The position numbers and the translations under genes were made by a program. A stretch of 64,000 bases of DNA from Pisolithus tinctorius. Its lineage: Eukaryota; Basidiomycota; Agaricomycetes; Boletales; Pisolithaceae. Of this stretch, positions 13,147 through 26,235 are shown piece by piece. Positions within the stretch are counted from its first letter, which is position 1; each line of letters opens with the position of its first letter. The DNA lies in assembly GCA_024663395.1 (NCBI GenBank), contig JANFAH010000002.1, positions 4,712,001 to 4,776,000 of the forward strand. The letters run 5' to 3'. The notes below the pieces were generated by a model that did not search any database, was not told the DNA's origin, and saw only the letters and a list, made by a program, of their open reading frames with translations.

Positions 13147-15671
13147 CTACCTCTCAACGATCGCTCCGCCTATAGCCGAGGGGAACACATGTCCACGTTT
13201 CTCATTGTCACCCGACCCGACACCATCTCCTTGCCCCCTCGGAGTGATCACCACCGGCAGCTCTCCTCTCATGGAAACGAAAAAATCATTCAACTCCCTT
13301 TCCCACCTCGTTACATCATAGCCATCCGCAAACCTGAAGTCGAATCCCTGCATCACACAACACACGAGCGTCCGTATCTCTTGCAGTGCGAGCTTTTTGC
13401 CGACGCAGTTCATGGGACCATAGGAGAACGGGATGAACGCGCTCGGGTTGTGAATGAAGGAGGGTACTTTGGTCGATTTGTCAGAGGATGGAGATGGTTT
13501 AGGGTAGGAATACCCGAGTGCCTGGCGGTCCTCCTCGGAGAGCCACCGCTCGGGCCAAAACGCATCAGGGGAAGGGGAGAAGTACCGGGGATCGCGATGA
13601 ATGGAATAGAAGTGCACAAAGGCACTCGTCCCCTCGGGTAAGAAGCTGTAACGGGAAATGAGCCCCTAGCAAATCAAGTGAACGGATACACGGCATACTA
13701 CGGTCCAACCTGTTTCCCTCCACTCCCTTTTGGGACTGCTCTCTGGCTCCCACTGAGTACGGGCGGATACAGTCTAAGTGCTTCATTTCTGCGTCCCCCT
13801 CAATTGATGTACTGGTAAGGAGGGAAAATGTGAGAACGTACATGACAGCTGTCAAATATTTCATCTTTCCATGGTGTGTCGCCGCACTGGCGTCTTCCCC
13901 TGGAGGATAAAATCTGTCCACCTCGTCCCGTAACCGTCGGTACGCTGTCCTGTTCGCCATGAGCGAGTGAAACAAGCAGCTTAGGGTGGTCGCCGTCGTA
14001 TCCGATCCCGCGACAATGGCAAGCACGCCATCGGAAGCTACCTCGGCAAATGTGGGTGGATCACGTTCGATGCCTTCTTCATCAATCTACAAATGGATTG
14101 ACAGGGGAAGATTGGGATATGAGCCCGGCACAGATACTCGGTGTCAATGAAAAGAAGCTGGTGGAGTGAGGGGAAGTAGAGTGGGTACCCACCAGGTAAT
14201 GAAACAAGTCCTTGGTTTGTGATCCCTGTGCGTGACGGCGGAGCGCGCGCGCCTGGCAATACGACCGGAATTTCTTGAGATCTTCTCCAATGCTAGGAAG
14301 GGATGTATAGTATTTTCCCAACCAAGGTACGTGGCTGAGCACGAGCGCAAGCCTGTATTTTCGCGAATGATTCGTAACGTATCGTCAACGTAAAAAAAGT
14401 ATACATACGGTAATCCGCTTTCGAGGAGGTGCCAGGTGTTGTCCTTATCGCCGTCCCGCAGCATTTCCGAGCCTCCTCCGAACCTGGCGCAAGAAGCAGC
14501 GGTGGAGGAGGAGAGACGATACGCGGACAGGACGGAGGGATCATGAAATAAGAAGAAGAAAAAAAAGAGCGATATTCAGATTCCTTCTTCGCCAACTAGA
14601 ACAACCTGCCGCAAAACTCACGCCATGTCACTCATGAAATCGAATCTGCAAAGACCGCACGTGGCAAGACGATTACGAGATATCAGCAGGATCCGAATTG
14701 GGGAATATGATGGTGGTGGGAAAGCGAGAAAGGAAAAGAAGGATGGCGATGAGAAGAGGGCGAGGAAAACGGGCGCTCGGACGGGACTCACGTAAAACGA
14801 CTGATCCACTCAGAGAGGTTGATATGTCCTGGACCGGACTGTCTCTCTAGCTGCGAGACGAAATCGTGGACTCGATTAGCAAGGATTTCTGCGTAACCCT
14901 TCATAGTTGCGACGCGGAAAGCCCTGTTCCAGGGTTTTCGACGACGCATGTGTTCGTGCGTGTCTCGAATGGATATGAGTGCTCTAACAGAGGTCTGTTC
15001 TGCCATGCGACCATCCCAGTCTAGACCGAGGAGTGAGATGCATGGTAGAGCGGTAATTGGGGGAGAGAGACTTACGTGGACCTTTTGGAAGGCCATTGAC
15101 ACCCATCAACGGATCGATTGCGTCGACGTCTCGGATGGACAACTCATTTGGCCCTAGCAACGACGAAGGGGGTAAATACGTGAGCGTGAGAAGGGATAGC
15201 TGGAGGAAGGAGTGGAATGTACCGATTCGGACAACATCTCCGTACTTTTGGTGCAGCCTAGTGTAGTATTCGTGTTGCTTTCCGTCTGAGGAGATCCAGG
15301 CCATCCAGAACTTGGAGATGCGACAGGGAATGGGACCAGGGTATCCGGAGAGGGGATGGAGAGGGGAGAGACGGTAGGCGACGACAGAGAGGACGAGAAA
15401 CGAGTAGTAGAGGGTGAATGCGACGAGGATGGTGTGAAAGGTAGAAGGGAAGGCAGTACGGAGAAGGGACGTGAGGGCAAGTGGCGGCACGCCGAGGAGA
15501 GCCAAGTGTGAGAGAGGGTCTACGGGCTCATAGCGGTTGAATATGAGATGGCATGCCTGGCGAGATACTTGTCAGAACAAGAGGGGGGAGGCGGAGGCGG
15601 AGAGTTGAACGAAGACTCACAAGTGCAGCAGCGAGGATGGCAAGGATGCCGTCTGGGAGACTCGTCGCCAT
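13147..15671 (-). CDS. Cytochrome P450 monooxygenase
   Basis: An endoplasmic-reticulum haem monooxygenase of the large Agaricomycete P450 complement; substrate unknown. Ten exons (minus strand): 15621-15671, 15223-15556, 15076-15153, 14792-15020, 14622-14645, 14409-14483, 14193-14352, 13842-14086, 13702-13788, 13147-13645. They sum to 1782 nt, 593 residues. The first 100 residues are hydrophobic with two to three membrane segments, then the proline-rich hinge (HPLSGYPGPIP). The I-helix reads AGSDTTA (from about residue 343), the K-helix ExxR is EALR (from 401), and the haem loop is FSYGPMNCVG with the cysteine ligand at about 508. The usual Arg two residues before the Cys is Met; related fungal P450s often have GPANCVG, so this is probably tolerated. 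Exon 5 is only 24 nt. All ten exons keep phase, so the gene appears intact. Neighbours give no pathway context. Confidence 0.92.
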
Positions 15672-18600
15672 GAGGGAAGAAAAGGGCGGACGGGCGAGAC
15701 AAGGAAGCACTTACTGGGTAGCGAGATTTAAGGAGACGACGCTGACGAATAAGGGAACCGTCGAAGGGATCGACTTTCTGACAATCAGAGGGGACCATGG
15801 GGAGAAGGGGGGGGGGTCGCGTATAGTTAGTATGACACCGCGGTGACGGAATACACTCACTATGTCCGTGGACTTAAGCATTCCTCCGTGCCTTGTCCAT
15901 CACGCCATCAATCCCACCCATACTGGATTACCAATGACGTACTGGGATCACGCGGGCTGGCCCATCACCATCTCAACATCTCGTCAACCCACCACCCATC
16001 ACTGCCATCAACCACACCTATCACTAGTACATACTCGGGGCTCTCAAGACGAACAGAATACATCGTCGTAGGACGCAAGCCTGTTGACGCCCAGCACAGG
16101 CAGGGTCACCATGATGTAAGACCTAACTTCAATCACACCCCTTCACGAAATGGCAGTCCAAACGTGCACCCACAACATCTGGGCGCACCTGCTGTAAGCC
16201 TCGCGTGCCAGGTCCCGCCCCCCTCTCCGTTATCGGTTTCTATTTTCATCTCCGTGTGGCGGCGGGACTGCGGCACTAGCCATGCCAATGCAAGCACACC
16301 AGAAGTACTACTGTTGTACGCTGGCTGCCTCACGCCGATCATCCAGTCAACACGCGTCCACTAACTTTCAACTCAGTCAATCATTGTCACCGGCCACTTT
16401 CTTCTAGCCCCACACGCCTAACTGACCCTTGCTCGGTTATCTTCATTCTCCTCTCGACCTTTTGGGCACTCCCGCAAACGAGTATATTTCTGGGCTCATC
16501 CAGGCAGCACGTTCCGTTATTTATCAAGTCGCCGCCGCGTGTAGCTCTTGGATTATTTTTTGCTCCTGTGTACTTATCCCCATTATTTCCTCGGCATTTC
16601 TCCAAGCACCCAGACGCATGATGACACGGCTGAATCATACATTTGGCCCAGAGGCTCCCATACACCACCATTTTCGAAACGTATTACTTGGGGTCGGAGC
16701 TGGTCTAGGTCCGATGCGCCACTTGGTTTGATCCCGGATTATTTTCGGGGCGCCACTACATTTTGCTCTACCATTTCGATATACGCGTCCATCGCCATCG
16801 TAGCTCATGTCAGCAATCCCACCTCACTACTCTGCACCCTCAGGTCACAAGTACTGGCTTAGCAATCTCCATCCTCGGCGTGCTGGATCCGACACGCTTC
16901 TCTGACAGTCTATTTTCTTCTACTGCGCAGCTTTGTCACCCAAAGGGTATGCTTGCCAATGCATTGGAGAGGATCACTCCGCCGCAGACCACCTGCTCTC
17001 AGTTCAAGGAACGCTGACCATAACGTACTGCGCTAAGTGGATAGGCAGTACCCGTGAGGCTGGGTATGGGGCTCAGGCATATACCAAGGAACGAGTGACA
17101 TGACTAAAATCAGTTCCAATTCACAGGTGCTCCACACACCAGGCTCATCTCAAATCCGCCACCAAACAGCCACAGACTTCTTTAAGATCCCCATCAGGGA
17201 CCAGACGGATCTAGGAGTTCCAAAAGCGCTCATGGTCCAAGCAGATCTCGTTTTGGATCCTTGTTCTCCGAGGAGAAGGACGAACGAGTGAACGTGCTGA
17301 CAGATCTCACACATATGTCCCTACGCAGCTGACAAGCGATAGTTGACTAGTGGATGCGCGAAAGGACAGCTTGATAAGCCCAAAGTTCCGGGTACCTCAC
17401 TCACTGACAGCAATTCGTAAGTGCCGGTTGTAAACGGGCATAAAATAACATGCACCTCGACCAGCTCGTTGCCGTTTGTGGGGCTTGGACGAGCAACCAT
17501 CAGGCGGAATCGATGAATGGATGAAAGATAATCTGTGGCAACGAAGCGAGGCGAAGAACGCAGTAGGACGCAGGCGTAAGTACACTTCTAACCAAGCGGA
17601 TACAACGTTCATGTTGCGTACAAACATTACCAGCATTCGCCGTGGTCTTATCACGACGCCTACGTAAAAAAAATGGAGTAAAGGCCGCTACCGTGAAGAA
17701 GTTTGTTGCGCACCGTAAGTAATTACTGGTGCTTCGATCATTATGCACCTGCATATTGTTTTTTCGTGTACTAAAGCAGAAAAATCTGTTATCTCATTTG
17801 ATGGCTAGTAGTGTGGGCACGGGGCTCTACACTTTTAAACTATTAATTTTGGTGTGACTTACCCGAGGGGGATCCGAGATTCAGAAAAGCGGATGTGGGC
17901 GGAGGGATGGTATTACAACGTCAAACCCGCAAAGTGACCATATTGGAATGCTCTACGCGCGTGATGGAACGGTTGCAGATTGGAGACTGCGGCAAGCACG
18001 CTGGTGTGCGTTCCGTCCTCGTTGTCAGGACACTCGGCCGTAGCTAATTCTTCCCCTTTTCCCAAGTCCCGCGGTACATGTTCAGACAACCTGCCCGGTG
18101 CCTTCTGGCATCAAACTCTAAAGCACTGTACCCAAGGTGAGGCGAGATGTGAACGTCGAATTTATTTAAATAGGAATAATTACAGGCAAAACGGACCAAG
18201 GGTTACGCCCCAACACCAATCAGCTCTTCGGAAATCTCAACTGTTTCCAAAATGACAATGTGAAAGATTCCCCCCCTAGCTGCATTCACAGATGAGTGGC
18301 GGCGGCAGGAGCTACACCATTTAATGCTGCTTACATAGCACGTTCTGTCAATTAAACACGCGCGCGTATACCCGGAACGTACAAAAACACTAAAAACGGT
18401 GTCCAATGGGCGTCCAAAAACCTTGTACCAAGCTATCGATAGGTGGGCGCATGGTACTCTCCTCCGCGGGTTCACGGGGTTGTCGGCAGACTCGAGGTAC
18501 CCGGACGACCATGTATTAAGAGCTTAAACTTGGTTCGTCAGGCGTGTTCTGATAGAAGATTCGCAGGACCCTGCAGCCGGGTTTGTCACGATGTCGATCA

Positions 18601-20284
18601 TCAGCCGTCAGATAAGTTTATGGAGTAGCGGTAACGATACTAGGGACTCACCGTGATGCCGAATGGCTGGACCAGTATAGGAACAAAGTTAGGGATGGAA
18701 TATCTTGGGACCCCCAAACGTTCGCTCGAATTTGGGCATGCACGTTGTATGGGTGTATAACGATTGGATAGCCATTGGAAAAGTGAATCAGTGCTTGACG
18801 GATGGCAAGAATCTGTTCGTTCACTCCCTTGCTTGGACGACGATCTGGACAACAACGAACGGTCCCAATGGCCACCGTTCTCTGCTTTCCGTGCCACATT
18901 CCTATAGGCACCGCACCGTCTGCAGCGTTTACGGCCTAGGCAATGCCTACTGCGCGTTTCTATCGTCCAAGGGACAATGCATACCGCAAAGCCAAGATGG
19001 GAGGACGGAGCTCGGTGTCCCAGAGTTCTTTCCGAAAGCCAAGGCAACAGGAAGTCGCCAACTGTGGCAACGTCCGTCCGTATAGGCTTCCCAGCGTCTC
19101 CAAGCAAGGAGACGTCTACCCAGAATAGCAGCAGGAAGCAACGTTGGCAAAAATCAGCCCATCCGGTAAGCACGGGTGAAGACATCGGGAGGTCGACCTG
19201 CGAAACGTTTTGAACATGGACTTCGTCCCCAACGGTTGCTCTAACTACCGCCGCTGAAGGAGAGAACGAGATCACCGTGAGGAAGTCGATCTCCCTGCTG
19301 GCCAGAATTTTCTAACTGAGATATCCTTCGAACAGGAACCCGAGGAAACCGCATGTATATGTATTGTATCATTGAGAAAGAATAATTACAAACTTGAAGG
19401 GCAGCAGGCAGTCCTTGGCTGCTTAGAAATTGCTTTATTGCACTTGCCGCCCCGATTCGTTTCACCGACGATTGATGTTTACATAAGCTTGAGCGTGCAT
19501 CCTAACAACCGGACATAGCGCTGCCGCCGTCGGTACATCCTCGTCGTCCATGATTGTGCGTTTCCGTACACATTTGTTGCATAGTGTTACCAAGTGCCTT
19601 CTTATCCTCCGCGGAAAGCCAGTCGAAGGAACCCTCCGGATGAAGGAGCGGAAGCCGTGGATACTGCGACGTACGTATGTACCGAGCCATTTTCTTCGCG
19701 TCCATGATGCATGTGCGGTCATACATCGCCGAGGCGCTACCGACCAAACTAGTGTTGAAAAACGCTTTTGAGTGGTATACACGGATCTCGGAAGGAAGCA
19801 CCTACACATCCGTGCACGAGGTGACTTTGGAAGCTACATTGCACCGCGGCATTTTGATTCCGCAAGGTCTAATAGTATTCCATCGCTCGGCGGCGACGGT
19901 AGCGTTAAGCAACACGAGGCACTACGGGACCTGACGTGATAAAGTGGTGGTTGTAGTGAGACCCATCGTGATGGACGATGGGATTTTCGCCGAGTATCAC
20001 CGCATTGGTTTGGTCGGATACACAGTTGGAAGACTTGAATCGTTAATGTGAGCAGGTGCACCGGCAACACTAGAAGATAGTCCGAAGCTCGTTTGAGGTT
20101 GTGAGTGGAATTATCGATGACAATGAACCCTGGCCAAGATTATTTACCAATGGCGAACTAATCACGCACGGCCCATCCTTAGCATTTAAGAAACGGTGTA
20201 TCAAAGAGAAGTTGGGGGAAGATTCCGAGATACAGGTACCAGCGAACATAGGTACAGTATGTAATGCGATGTCACGTGACGCCC
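15672..20284. other. 4.6 kb without a recognisable gene
   Basis: Longest frame is a 211-codon minus-strand ORF at 18640-19275 whose composition and lack of known motifs do not support a gene. A minus-strand frame at 19502-19801 is also open. I could not connect these by plausible introns into a known family. Possible decayed genes. Confidence 0.45.
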
Positions 20285-20338
20285 CTGTCACGTTTCTTGT
20301 GCGGGACTCCGAGATTTATTACGATCCTGAACCGTAGC

Positions 20339-20409
20339 TAGAAGTATGACACATTTGGTAGCATGAGTTGAGTTACTCGAACTATGCTACCAGATGTGTC
20401 GTACTTCTA
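20339..20409. repeat. 71-bp near-perfect palindrome (copy 1)
   Basis: A 26-nt left arm (20339-20364) pairs with 20384-20409 with two mismatches, around a 19-nt centre that is itself partly palindromic. The same structure recurs in unit 2 at 23738-23807 with more mismatches. It could form a cruciform or hairpin RNA, or be the remnant of a snap-back element. Confidence 0.7.
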
Positions 20410-20600
20410 CACCACTCAGACCAAGAAGTTCTCGATTGAAGGATCCGAGCGAGCGATTTTCGCCCAATATTCCATCCGTCAATCCGAGTCGGTACCTGGA
20501 GCTCATGCGCATGCTCTAATGAATCAACTGCAAAAACTTGGGTCTTCCATATAATGAACACGACGCTCCAGCAGGCGGATAGATATTTTTCGTCCGTTGT

Positions 20601-20810
20601 TTGTCGTCATCCAGTGTCCAGCAGCTAACGATTCGTGAAGCGTTGAGTATGTACCCATCGAATGAGAAACAGAACAAGTGGCTGGAGTTTAGGGAGCCAG
20701 GAATCCCGCATAACGATTCCATGAGTATAGCAGATGAAGGTATCATCGTCCGAGAATCTGATGCAATGTTTCTAACGGCCCCTGGATTCGTTATCACAGA
20801 GTGTCTCTAG
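20601..20810 (+). CDS. Small conserved ORF upstream of F-box gene A, unknown
   Basis: A 69-codon frame whose last 40 codons are shared with a frame ending at 24317 in the second duplication unit (common core HNDSMSIADE and AMFLTAPGFVIT). The two copies differ by both silent and replacement changes, so selection on protein is unproven. It may be part of a larger decayed gene or a non-coding part of the duplicated unit. No domain recognised. Confidence 0.25.
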   Translation: MSSSSVQQLTIREALSMYPSNEKQNKWLEFREPGIPHNDSMSIADEGIIVRESDAMFLTAPGFVITECL

Positions 20811-21191
20811 TAACCTGACATTCGATCTATGACTGGCAGGAGACGACGGCTGCAATCCTTTCATTACCTGCGACAGAACGATTTTGGAAAAGAATAATGA
20901 TTGGCCCATCAGCAGTTCGGCTTGTGGCATGCAACGCCTGTGTCGAACCCGTCAGCACATAAAAATTTAACATGACCAACACCTTGGACCGATCTCAGCA
21001 AAAAAAAAATTCATTGAAAACAGGGCTGAACTGAAAAGAAAGATGAAGCAGACGAAATATGGCCAATTGGCAGTTCCTCCGTACCAAATTACGTCATGAT
21101 ATTTGTAGGGGGTGAAAGAGAATTGCGAACATAGTTTCTCACAGCGGCTATCACAGTTGGCCCTACCATATTACCACGACACTCAGAGCCA

Positions 21192-22879
21192 ATGTCATCT
21201 TCCCTCGACCCTTCATGTGATCATAAAACGTCAACGTCAACCCACAGGTGATTGCTACTCCGATCGTCCATGTTCTCAAGGCTGACGTCCCATTCCGAGA
21301 TAGCACTCGTGATGAGCTCACACTGACATGTGCTGAGCTAAATCAGTTGCGAGAGAAGGAACAAGCGCTACTCGATCAGCTTCGTCCCATCCGTACCGCT
21401 ACGCCAGCTCGTAGAGATCAAGTACACGCTTCTTGTCCGATACCAGCAGACCTCATCAGCTACCTCCCCGTCGAAGTCCTTTTGCGCATCATCGAGCTCG
21501 CCCTCCAAAACCCACTCCCGGTGTGCGACCCGCACCGTCACGTCAAACGCGAACTAGCCAGCGTATCACGCCACTGGAGGAATGTGATCTTGGGCTCTCC
21601 AGGACTATGGAACTATATTAAGATAAGCCAATCGTGGAGCGTTCCGTTCGTCGAGGCGCACGTTGCGAGGAGCGCAGAATGTCCCCTTGACATCAAGGTT
21701 AAGGGCTGGGAATTCCCAGGCGAACTCGGATGGAATGCATTACACGACAGGCTTGGCGTTGTGCTTCGTTGTCAACATCGCTGGCGTAGTCTGTTCCTCC
21801 AATCTGCGGACGCGAACCCCATCCTACAATTGATCTCTTCCTCTGGGCCTATTTCATTCAAACGTCTCACCATCGTCGGTAATAACATCAGTTACTTGTT
21901 CTGGTTCTGGACATCTGAGGACTGGTCACCGGTGAACTACCTAAAGCTTGATACCAACGTCCCTCTCCACCACCTCTCGAAACTGTCCAATCTGGAAACT
22001 CTAGTCGTCCACTTCGGACTTGATGAGTTCTCACCCAGCCCCGCGGAATTTTCTCTGCCGAAGTTAAAAACACTCAGGATATCTGGGAACACCGGGGATT
22101 TAGAACTTCTCCCTGACACACTCCACTTTCCACTTCTCGACTCTCTTTCGGTTAATGTGAGCTCTGCACGTGGCCTGATGGACGCGATTGTAGCTCCAAA
22201 CCTCCGTTATGTTTGCTTCGATCCATACGGATGCCTTCAAAACATGTCTTCTGTTTTCGGTAATCTTTCATCCAAGTTTTCCAGCGTTGGGCATCTTTGC
22301 CTCCGTAGTTCCTCAAAATTTTGGCAGCCAAAAAGAGGCACTGATGTGGAATCGGCTGAGGCTGTCTCCAAAGCATTCCCAAGTGTTCGTCACGTAGAGT
22401 TCTATACGAAATACATCAAAGCCTTCTTTAGCTCGGAGGCTACATGTCCTGCGGATCGCTGGGAGCACTTGCAAACTTTGGAAATATCAGGGGATTTCGG
22501 AGACGAGATATCTGGCTTGAAGGAGTGGCTCAGACGGCGAAGTTTGGAAGACAAACCAATACTGGATGTGATCATCTCATCCACATTTTCCGAGGTTAAC
22601 ACGCCAAAGCAAACCTCGTCATACGAATCTCTCCGCCCGTACTGTAACGTGGTGGTTCCTTCTGGACTCGATCTGGCATCCGGTTTGCCACGGTCGGTAA
22701 GCACCCACCTTCATGTCACATGCACATTCATAATCTAATCTTCTGTCGATCAGGGTTGGCCTGGTGAGCCTCAGCCCTATCGTCCGAATGTTAGCGAAAA
22801 TGGCCAAACTTCCAATACTGCATGGAACTATATCGAGCGATGCGAGTTTTGCCTGCATAGTCGGAACCAGCTAGGATAG
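21192..22879 (+). CDS. F-box protein A, mushroom type
   Basis: Likely substrate receptor of an SCF ubiquitin ligase. Exons 21192-21247, 21304-22696 and 22754-22879 give 524 residues. The start is the ATG opening MSSSLDPSC; the intron 21248-21303 joins it in phase to the long exon, whereas starting at the long exon alone would begin with intron sequence. After a short N-terminal coiled-coil (LNQLREKEQALLDQLR) comes the F-box-like segment IPADLISYLPVEVLLRIIEL followed by SRHWRNVILGSPGLW, a signature of the expanded Agaricomycete F-box family. The remainder has irregular leucine-rich repeat character. The last exon ends in ERCEFC. It is a tandem paralogue of the gene at 24546-26235. Confidence 0.87.
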
Positions 22880-24545
22880 TACGAATTTAGGCAAGTAGAT
22901 GTAGTGCAGTAGACTTGGATACCAAAGTATTATTGCTGCTTACCCATGGTATGCTGGGGATGTTTGTCCGTAGGGCCGAGTCACCCATTGGCATTTTGTC
23001 CTCATCGGAAGCCATTCAACGATATTAGCGGGCGTGTACCACTAAGAACTGTTCCATAGTTCCAAAGGTTCCACCCCGGAGTGCCCGGGTATAGTCGCCG
23101 TCAAGGGTTTCTTTGACAATCACCTTCGAAGAACTGAGGCGACATCTGGGAAACAGCTACGCGACACGGCTGTTGACAAGCCTTTCGTACTTGAGCAAGC
23201 CCTCTCATTGGCCAATAAGTGTTTTACCGAGCGCGAAAGGAGCGTTACGACTTGGTTACGACAAGTCACTTCCAAACGGAGGCATCCATACACTGCTCAT
23301 CCCCTCGGGTAGTTTTGCAGATGGCCCGAGGATCGTCCGGAAAGTTGACAGGCCCTTCGGAAACTTTTCCATACGTACTACACGTGTACTCGGGGCAAGT
23401 GCCTGGTTACTCACTATCATAAGGGTAGCCACCAGCGCCCCTACGTCTTTGTAGCATTCCTCATACGTGCTACTACAGCAGACTTGTCTCAGTAGACAAT
23501 GCGAAGCTAGCTGCGGCTATCTGCAGTGCATGAATTATCCCATAACATGTTTAGTACGCAACGCCGAACGTCGTACGTGGAATTTGGTTCGACCATTACG
23601 TTCCCAGTATCCCGCTCTCAGTGGTGGAAGCCGGCCTTTAACGTTCGTGGAGTCTCTTTGTGGAGGCTCACAGTTTCCAATTTCTTGTGCGAGACTCCGA
23701 TGCGCCTGGAGATTCATTTCCATCCTAAATCGTAGACAGAAGTACGACACATTTGATAGTATGAGTTGAGTTACTCGAACTATGCTACCAGATGCGTCGT
23801 ACTTCTACACCACTCAGACCAAGAAGTTCTCGATTGAAGAGTCCAGGCGAGCAATTTTCGCCCAACATTCGATCCGTCAATCCGAGTCAGTACCTGGAGC
23901 TCATGTTCCAATGAATCAACTACAAAAACTCAGCTCTTCCATATAATGAACTCGACAATAAGTACCAGCTTCAAGTTGTGATGACAGGGTGCTGATTTTT
24001 TTGCAAGATTAGAAAGACCACGGTGAGCATAACGTGCTCAGCGGCGCCGGGTGGATGGATATTTTTCGTCCACTGACTGTCGTCATCCAGTATCCAGCAA
24101 CTAACGATTCGTGAAGTATAAGGTATGTGCCCATCGAATGCGAAACAGAACAAGTGGCTGGAGTTTAGGAGGCTCGGAATCGTTCAATAGGATTGCTCGC
24201 AAGCCAGGAATCCTGCATAACGATTCCATGAGCATAGCAGATGAACGTGTCGTCGTCCGAGAATCTGGGGCAATGTTTCTAACGGCCCCTGGATTCGTCA
24301 TCACAAAGTGTCTCTAGTAAGTTACGTAACCCGACGTTCGACCTATGACTGTGTCGAAGTCGTCAGTACATAAAATTGATGAGACAGACGAAATGGACTA
24401 CTGGGTGTGGTCAATTGGCAGTTCCTCCGTGCCAAATTACGTCATGATGTGTGTAGGAGGTGGGAAAATGGCTGCGAATGTAGTTTCTCACAGCGGTTAT
24501 CACAAACAGCTCTGTTGGTATATAACCACGACACTCAGAGCCAAA
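22880..24545. other. Spacer between the two F-box genes
   Basis: Holds the 3' flank of unit 1, the unit boundary near 23690, and the 5' flank of unit 2 with its palindrome. Short frames here correspond to frames in the other unit and are not convincing genes. Confidence 0.6.
23738..23807. repeat. Near-palindrome (copy 2)
   Basis: Counterpart of 20339-20409 in the second unit, same centre, arms with more mismatches. Its presence upstream of both F-box genes shows that it predates the duplication. Confidence 0.65.
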
Positions 24546-26235
24546 ATGTCATCTTCTCTTGACCCTTCAGGTGATCATGAAATGTCAGCATCAATCCACA
24601 GGTGATTGCTACCCCGATCGTTCATGTTCTCCAGGGCCAACGTCTCATTCTAAGATATGTAGCGCTCGTGATGAGCTCACACTGACACGCGCTGAGCTAG
24701 ATCAGTTGCGAGAGAAGGAACAAGAGCTACTCGATCAACTTCGCCTCATCCGTACTGCTACACGAACTTGTAGAGATCAAGTACGCGCCTCTTGTCCGAT
24801 ACCAGCAGACCTCATCAGCTACCTCCCCGTCGAAGTCCTTGTGCGCATCATCGAACTCGCCCTCCAAAACCCACTCCCGGGGTGCGACTCGCACCGTCAC
24901 GTCAAACGTGAACTAGCCAGCGTATCACGCCACTGGAGGAATCTGATCTTGGGCTCTCCAGGACTATGGAACTATATTAGGATAAGCGAACCGTGGAGCG
25001 TTCCGTTCGTCGAGGCGCACGTTGCAAGGAGCGCAGAATGTCCTCTTGACATCGAGGTTTGCTTAGTTAAGGGCTGGCATTCCCCGGACGGACTCGGATG
25101 GGATGCATTACACGACAGGCTTGACCCTGTGCTTCGTTGTCGACATCGCTGGCGTAGTCTGGTCCTCCAAACTGCAGATTCGTACATCATCCTACAATTG
25201 ATCACTTTAGCGGGGCCCATCTCATTCAAACGTCTCACCATCATCGATCACGACATAACTTTTTGGTTCAGCACATTTGAGGGCTGGTCACCGGTGAACT
25301 ACCTAAAGCTTCAAGCCCGCATCCATCTCAACTACCTCTCGAAACTGTCCAATCTGGAAACTCTAATCGTGCACATCCCAATTTCTGATGAGTTCCTACC
25401 CGGCCACACGGAATTTTCTCTGAGGAAGTTGAAAACACTCTGGTTATCTGGGAGTACCGAGAATTTACGACTTCTCCCTGACACACTCTACTTTCCACTT
25501 CTCGATTCTCTTTCGGTTAATGTAACCTCTGCACGCGGCCTGATGGAGGCGATTGTAGCTCCAAACCTCCGTCATGTTTGCTACAAACCGTACAGCTGCG
25601 ATAGCAACATGTCTTTTGTTTTCGGTAATCTTTCGTCCAAGTTTTCCAGCGTTGAGCATCTCTGCCTCCGTGATTTCTCAGAACTTTGGCAGGCAGCAAG
25701 AGGCATTGATGTGGAATCGGCTGAGGCTGCCGCCAAAGCATTCCCAAGTGTTCGCCACGTAGAGCTTCATCCGAGACACATCGAAGCCTTCTTTAGTTCG
25801 GAGGCCACGTGTCCTGCGGATCACTGGGAGTACTTGCGAACTTTGGAAACACCAGGGGTTTTCGGAGACGAGATACCTAGCTTGAAAGAGTGGCTCAGAC
25901 GGCGAAGTTTGGGAGGCAAACCAATACTGGATGTGATCACGCCATCGACGTTTTCCGAGGTTAACACGCCAAAGCAAACCTCGCCATACGAATCTCTTCG
26001 CCCGTACTGTAACGTGGTGGTTCCTTCTAGACTCGATCTGGCATCCGATTTGTCATGGTCGGTAAGCACCCAGCTTCATGTCACATGCACATTCATAATC
26101 TAATCTTCTGTCGATCAGGGTTGGCCTGGTGAACCTCAGCCCTATTATCCAAATCTTAGCGAAAATGGCCAAACTTCCGATACTGCATGGGCTAGCAACA
26201 GTTTGGAGCGATGCGAGTTTTGTATGGATAGTTAG
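24546..26235 (+). CDS. F-box protein B, tandem paralogue
   Basis: Same architecture as F-box protein A: exons 24546-24601, 24663-26061 and 26119-26235, 523 residues, introns at identical positions. It begins MSSSLDPSGD, has the coiled-coil LDQLREKEQELLDQLR and the F-box segment IPADLISYLPVEVLVRIIEL. Relative to copy A it has small in-frame indels, for example an insertion CLV after DIE and differences around the central repeats. Divergence is moderate and both frames are open, which argues for two working genes and not a very recent copy. The C-terminus is shorter (ends FCMDS). Likely an SCF adaptor; target unknown. Confidence 0.87.

Larger units (their letters stand above)
20285..23690 (+). 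repeat. Tandem duplication, unit 1 (F-box unit)
   Basis: This stretch of about 3.4 kb is repeated in direct orientation immediately downstream (about 23691-26900). Homology covers the F-box gene, about 900 bp upstream including a 71-bp palindrome, and several hundred bp downstream. The first bases of unit 1 (TTTCTTGTGCGGGACTCC) recur near 23681. Unit 1 keeps about 100 bp near 23130-23330 that unit 2 lacks. Confidence 0.8.

Noticed and set aside
13012..13641. 209-codon plus-strand ORF
   Set aside because: Antisense of the last P450 exon.
18640..19275. 211-codon minus-strand ORF
   Set aside because: Open but no recognisable domain, unusual Cys/Arg/Ser composition, no splice partners found; I cannot distinguish it from a chance frame or decayed gene.
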